Below are positions 14,987 through 18,660 of a stretch of 18,660 nucleotides of DNA, in pieces. The position numbers were made by a program, and so were the translations under genes. The notes beneath the pieces were generated by a model. The model was not told the DNA's origin, made no database searches, and saw only the letters and a list, made by a program, of their open reading frames with translations. The stretch is from Holophagaceae bacterium (GTDB lineage: Bacteria; Acidobacteriota; Holophagae; Holophagales; Holophagaceae). Location of the stretch: positions 1-18,660 of the forward strand of contig JANXQX010000116.1 of the NCBI GenBank assembly GCA_025353305.1, read 5' to 3'. Position 1 is the stretch's first letter. The number at the start of each line of letters is the position of its first letter.

Positions 14987-15832
14987 ATGAGAATCCCTCT
15001 CTACTGCTTCCTTTTGGCTTGCAGCCTGGTTTCGGCCCAGGAACGTCCGTCGACCCGTCAGCTGACTTTCGACAGCGGGCGTACTCCACTGGAGGCCCGC
15101 AAGGCGGATCAGCTGCTGGACAGTGCCAACTTCGTCTTTGTTGGAACCGTGGTGCAGAACCGCGCCTCTAACTTGTCCTCAGTGGCCAGCAGTTCGCAGA
15201 CTACCCTGGTCCGAGTTGACAAGGTGCTGCACGGCACACCCCTGCTCAACGAAATGGCTGGCCAGGTGATCACCGTGCGCTCGCTTCGCGCTGCGGAACA
15301 TCTAGCAGGCCAGGCTTCGACCTTTTTCCTTGATGTGGATGCCTTCGGCGAAAGCGCCTCCGGCATAGAGGTTGGGCGTTTCACAATGCAATCAGGTGAT
15401 GAAGAACGCAATGGAACGATGGTCGCGCAAGCCCGCGGGATGCGGAACGATCGTGAACTTACCCGCCGGGTAAAAATGGCGGAACATGTCGTTCAAGGCC
15501 GTGTTGTTTCCGTGGAACCGGCCGGTATCGAGGAGCGTACCAGCGAGCACGCAGCCCATTGGAACAAGGCGGTGATCGAAGTCCAATCAGTCATCAAGGG
15601 ACGGGCCGGGGCTCAGACCTTGACCATGTACTTCCCGACCTCCGAAGACCGGATGTGGCGCGATGCCCCCCATTACAACGTCGGCCAGGAGGGATTGTGG
15701 CTTCTGCATGCCAAGCCAATGGATTACAGCCGGAAAGCCGCGATGGTTCCGGGCCTGACGGCCTTGGATCCCAAGGATTTCCATAACGCTGATCAGTTGC
15801 CGCGCATCCAGCAGCTCATCTCAAACCGCTGA
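14987..15832 (+). CDS. Secreted protein of two related repeats, function unknown
   Basis: The ATG at 14987 has GGAG at 14976-14979 and begins a clean signal peptide (MRIPLYCFLLACSLVSAQ), giving 281 residues. The frame could start at 14933, but this would bury the signal peptide. The mature protein contains two similar beta-rich units. Unit 1 is residues 44-116, with 'ANFVFVGTVVQ', 'TTLVRVDKVLHG', 'QVITV' and 'ASTFFLDV'. Unit 2 is residues 164-242, with 'AEHVVQGRVVSVE', 'KAVIEVQSVIKG', 'QTLTMYF' and 'EGLWLLHA'. The pattern, a 'G-x-V' strand, a strand ending in K-x-x-x-G and a closing 'LxLxxx', suggests a duplicated OB-like or TIMP/netrin-like fold. I do not recognise the family. It lies 29 bp before the giant secreted protein and is probably cotranscribed with it. 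Confidence 0.75.
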   Translation: MRIPLYCFLLACSLVSAQERPSTRQLTFDSGRTPLEARKADQLLDSANFVFVGTVVQNRASNLSSVASSSQTTLVRVDKVLHGTPLLNEMAGQVITVRSLRAAEHLAGQASTFFLDVDAFGESASGIEVGRFTMQSGDEERNGTMVAQARGMRNDRELTRRVKMAEHVVQGRVVSVEPAGIEERTSEHAAHWNKAVIEVQSVIKGRAGAQTLTMYFPTSEDRMWRDAPHYNVGQEGLWLLHAKPMDYSRKAAMVPGLTALDPKDFHNADQLPRIQQLISNR

Positions 15833-15861
15833 ACCACCGCCCCCTTCTTAGGAGATCTTCC

Positions 15862-18660
15862 ATGCGTTCCATTCTTTCTCTGCGCACGATGAGCGGTCTG
15901 GCCCTGGCCTTGGCTGCTGGATCGCTTAGCGCCCAATCCGTCACTGTCGTCAACATGGTTCCCCGCTCCCTGAGCAATGAGACCACTTGCGATGCCGAAC
16001 CCAGTCTGGCCGTCAATCCAGCCAATGTCCTGCAAATGGCGGGATCAGCTTTCACCCCGAATCCCACTGGCGGCTCCACTGCCCCCTACTATGTCTCCAC
16101 AGACGGCGGCAACACCTGGACACTCAATGCCGTGATGCCCGGTGGTACTGCCACCTCCGATGTTTCACTGCGGTTCGGGAGCAGCTCCAACGTGCTCTAC
16201 GCGGGCATCCTCAGGTCTGACAATTTCAATCTGAACATCCTGAGGACCAGCGGTTTTTCGCTCACGACGCCCATGACCATCCTGGTGGACAGGGCCAACG
16301 AAGACCAGCCCTTCCTCGATGCCCGCACCGTAAGCGGCACCGACCGCGTCTATATCGGCAACAACGATTTCAGCCAGTCCGGAGGCCAGACAGCAACCGT
16401 GGACCTCTCCACCAATGCCGCCACGGCGAGCGCGCCAGCGGGCTTCGCTCCTGCACAAGTGGAGAAACGCGCCACGGCAAGCCAGGACGGACCCTCCGTG
16501 CGCGCCGCTTCAGCTCCAGACGGGCGCGTGTACGCGGCCTTCCTCGGCTGGCGCGCAGGTTCCTCCACCTTTGTCTCAGACGTAGTGGTGGTGAGAGATG
16601 ACGCAGGAGGAACAGGCTCCACGAAGTTCCAGAGCCTGCTTGGCAGCGACGGCTTTGCGGGGACCAAGGTAGCCACAGGGCAGAACATGACCTTCAATTC
16701 CCAGCTCGGCACCAACCGGGCCGGGTCCAGCCTGTCCATTGCCGTCGATCCGACCGACAGCCTTACGGTCTACGTGGCTTGGGGCGAGGATGGCGGGAGC
16801 ACGAGCGGAAGTAATTGGACCCTGCACATGCGGCGTTCTACGGATGGCGGTGTTACTTGGAGCGGTGATCTGCGAACCATCGCCGGCGCGACCAACCCGG
16901 CCATCGCCATCAACAATGCTGGCATGGTGGGCTTTTTCTACCAAAAACTCTCTGGGGGCAAATGGATCAACCAGGCGGATTTCGCCCCTAAGAATGATCC
17001 CTTCACCAGCCCCACCAATATCGTGCTGGCGCAACTGACAGATAATTCCACGGGCACCTGCGGCCAACCCACCATTGGCGACTACTCGGGCATGATGACC
17101 GTCGGCGCCGATTTCTATGGCGTGTTCTCCGGCTCCAACACTCCCATTGCCGCGAACTTCCCCCACGGAATCACCTACCAGCGCCAGGTGAACTGGACCA
17201 CCCAGCAATTGCTGGGCACGAATGGAACGACGGTGATCGCAAGTTCAATCGATCCCTTCTTCTTCCATATTTCCGGTCTCGGCGGCGCTCCGGTGGCTCC
17301 CGCGATCACCACCCAGCCAGCCAACACGACCGCCGCCGCCGGTTCGACGGCCTCCTTCAGCGTCACTGCCTCTGGCACCGCGCCCCTCTCTTACCAGTGG
17401 AGCAAGAATGGCACTGCCATCAGCGGCGCCACTTCGACGCCCTATACAACCCCCGCCACCACAACAGCCGACAACGGTGCCACATTCACAGTGACAGTCA
17501 GCAATAGCGCCGGGTCCGCCACGTCCAATGCCGCGACCTTGACGGTCACTTCCCCCACCGCGCCAGCCATCAGCACTCAGCCCGCCAGCATCACCGTGGC
17601 TGCGGGCTCTACCGCCACCTTCAGTGTCGTGGCAACGGGTACCGCCCCCCTCACCTACCAGTGGCGCAAGAATGGCACCGCCATCAGCGGCGCCACCTCC
17701 GCCAGCTACACGACTCCGGCCACCACCACCGCCGACAACGCCAGCTCCTTCTCCGTCTTCGTGACCAACAGCGCTGGGAGCGCCACCTCCAATAACGCCA
17801 TCCTGACCGTCAGCTCCACGGCGCCAGCCATCAGCGGCCAGCCCGCCAATGCCACGGCGAATGCGGGTTCCACGGCCAGCTTCAGCGTTACCGCCACAGG
17901 CACGGCGCCCCTGACCTACCAGTGGTTCAAGGGCACCACGGCCATCAGCGGTGCCACCGCTTCCAGCTACACCACGCCGGCCACGGTCGCTGCCGACACT
18001 GGCTCGACCTTCCACGTGACCGTCACTAATTCCGTTGGCAGCGCCACCTCCAACAACGCCACGCTGACCGTCAATCCCATCTCCGGCGGCACCTTCATGG
18101 AAGTTGAATCCAACAACTCCATCGCCACCGCCAACGTTGTAGCCCCGAGCTACACTGCAATCCAGGGCAACCTGACTACCACCACCGATGTCGACTATTT
18201 CGCCCTCACCCTGTCGGCTGGCCAGAAGGTCACCATCAACATGACCGGCCCCGTCGGCCCCGACTGGGATCTCTACCTCAAGAACTCCGCGGGCACGACC
18301 CTGACCAGTTCCACGGGCAGCACCACCACCGAGAGCGTGACCTACACCAACACTGGCGCCTCGGCCATCACGGTCTACCCTGAAGTCATCGTGTACGCCA
18401 CCGCCAGCGCTTCGCCTTACACGCTGGCCCTGACCTACGTGACGCCTCCACCATCGGTGACCTACAACGAAGTGGAAGCCAACAACAGCATCGCCACGGC
18501 CAATGCCGTGCCGGACACCGCCACCAAGATCGTCGGCTACATCAGCAGCGCCACGGACAACGATTACTTCGCGATGAACGTGGGCGCGGGCAAGACCCTG
18601 TCGGTCGGCATGACCGGCCCGACGGGTTCGAGCTACGACTATGACTTGTACTTCTACAAT
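15862..18660 (+). CDS. Large secreted protein: Asp-box propeller, Ig-like repeats, PPC domains (partial)
   Basis: The frame is open from the ATG at 15862 (AGGAG at 15850-15854) through the window edge, 933 codons without a stop. A signal peptide covers residues 1-25 (...AAGSLSAQ). Residues about 40-470 look like a sialidase/BNR-type beta-propeller: 'DAEPSLAVNP' near 44-53, Asp boxes 'STDGGNTW' (79-86) and 'STDGGVTW' (326-333), and 'GDYSGMMTVGADFYGVFS' near 406-423. Three Ig-like domains start at residues 479, 567 and 654. Two PPC (pre-peptidase C-terminal) domains begin at 747 ('EVESNNSIATAN') and 870 ('EVEANNSIATAN'); the second is cut by the window end. Such proteins are exported and act outside the cell on glycans, surfaces or proteins. 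The substrate is unknown, and catalytic sialidase residues were not identified. Confidence 0.85.
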   Translation, partial: MRSILSLRTMSGLALALAAGSLSAQSVTVVNMVPRSLSNETTCDAEPSLAVNPANVLQMAGSAFTPNPTGGSTAPYYVSTDGGNTWTLNAVMPGGTATSDVSLRFGSSSNVLYAGILRSDNFNLNILRTSGFSLTTPMTILVDRANEDQPFLDARTVSGTDRVYIGNNDFSQSGGQTATVDLSTNAATASAPAGFAPAQVEKRATASQDGPSVRAASAPDGRVYAAFLGWRAGSSTFVSDVVVVRDDAGGTGSTKFQSLLGSDGFAGTKVATGQNMTFNSQLGTNRAGSSLSIAVDPTDSLTVYVAWGEDGGSTSGSNWTLHMRRSTDGGVTWSGDLRTIAGATNPAIAINNAGMVGFFYQKLSGGKWINQADFAPKNDPFTSPTNIVLAQLTDNSTGTCGQPTIGDYSGMMTVGADFYGVFSGSNTPIAANFPHGITYQRQVNWTTQQLLGTNGTTVIASSIDPFFFHISGLGGAPVAPAITTQPANTTAAAGSTASFSVTASGTAPLSYQWSKNGTAISGATSTPYTTPATTTADNGATFTVTVSNSAGSATSNAATLTVTSPTAPAISTQPASITVAAGSTATFSVVATGTAPLTYQWRKNGTAISGATSASYTTPATTTADNASSFSVFVTNSAGSATSNNAILTVSSTAPAISGQPANATANAGSTASFSVTATGTAPLTYQWFKGTTAISGATASSYTTPATVAADTGSTFHVTVTNSVGSATSNNATLTVNPISGGTFMEVESNNSIATANVVAPSYTAIQGNLTTTTDVDYFALTLSAGQKVTINMTGPVGPDWDLYLKNSAGTTLTSSTGSTTTESVTYTNTGASAITVYPEVIVYATASASPYTLALTYVTPPPSVTYNEVEANNSIATANAVPDTATKIVGYISSATDNDYFAMNVGAGKTLSVGMTGPTGSSYDYDLYFYN
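17296..18075 (+). repeat. Three tandem Ig-like domain repeats (264/261-bp periods)
   Basis: Units start at 17296, 17560 and 17821, each with 'APAI', then 'QPA', 'AGSTA-FSV', 'GTAPLxYQW', 'ISGAT' and a closing 'NSxGSATSN-A-LTV'. The DNA of units 1 and 2 is nearly identical around the 'GTAPL-YQW-KNGTAISGAT' part, so unequal crossing-over could change the copy number. These are binding or spacer domains typical of bacterial surface proteins. Confidence 0.9.
18100..18660 (+). repeat. Two tandem PPC-domain repeats (369-bp period, second partial)
   Basis: The first copy starts at 18100 and the second at 18469. Both share 'NNSIATAN', 'DxDYFAxxxxAG' and 'MTGPxG-xxDLY', the hallmark of PPC domains that follow secreted peptidases and other exported enzymes and are often removed on maturation. 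The second copy is cut by the window end, so more may follow. Confidence 0.85.

Noticed and set aside
17245..18015. 256-residue open frame on the minus strand opposite the Ig-like repeats
   Set aside because: Its translation is Gly/Arg/Ala-rich low complexity that mirrors the GC-rich repeat DNA. The plus strand carries a clear signal peptide and domain series through the same bases.

Overview
The window looks like a chromosomal segment of a GC-rich, cytochrome-using Gram-negative bacterium. The best guess is Acidobacteriota, class Holophagae (Geothrix/Holophaga-like). This rests on the mix of genes: a TonB C-terminus, a System II (ResB/CcsA) cytochrome c maturation pair, an outer-membrane barrel protein, and a large secreted protein with Asp-box, Ig-like and PPC domains. 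It is inference from gene content and style, not from a database match. No tRNA, rRNA, CRISPR array, insertion sequence or phage gene was seen.

Layout. Bases 1-141 are the tail of a TonB-type protein on the plus strand. It converges, across a short repeat-rich hairpin region (147-238), on a long minus-strand block running from 8698 down to 234. In transcription order that block is: a Crp/Fnr-family regulator; IspH fused to a UbiA-like membrane domain; ResB; CcsA; an outer-membrane beta-barrel protein; a secreted alpha/beta hydrolase; a small secreted protein; and an SDR oxidoreductase. The ispH-ubiA/resB/ccsA part is tightly packed (23-bp gap, then a 1-bp overlap) and is very probably one transcript. 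Divergent from the crp gene is a plus-strand RsbW-like anti-sigma/HATPase gene (8834-9274). It is followed by polA (9425-12226), which is preceded by a diverged duplicate of its own first 15 codons (9322-9365). A strong hairpin (12251-12313) separates polA from a convergent minus-strand gene for a secreted, single-lobe substrate-binding-like protein (12342-12881). A structured 398-bp intergenic region then leads to purD (13280-14584). Behind purD lies what looks like a small gene broken by one in-frame stop. Next come a palindrome pair in an AT-rich promoter-like stretch, a secreted protein built from two related repeats (14987-15832), and the start of a very large secreted protein that runs off the window (15862 to beyond 18660).

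How they may work together. The minus-strand block combines isoprenoid synthesis (IspH, an iron-sulfur enzyme), a UbiA-fold membrane domain (the fold that makes prenylated quinones and heme O) and c-type cytochrome assembly. This suggests a respiratory-chain supply operon, possibly controlled by the adjacent Crp/Fnr protein. polA and purD are housekeeping genes for DNA repair/replication and purine synthesis. The plus-strand genes at the right end form a secretion-oriented pair with unknown substrates.

The observations most worth checking are the polA 5' duplication, the IspH-UbiA fusion with an altered first Asp motif, the structured leader region between 12898 and 13212, and the broken gene after purD.
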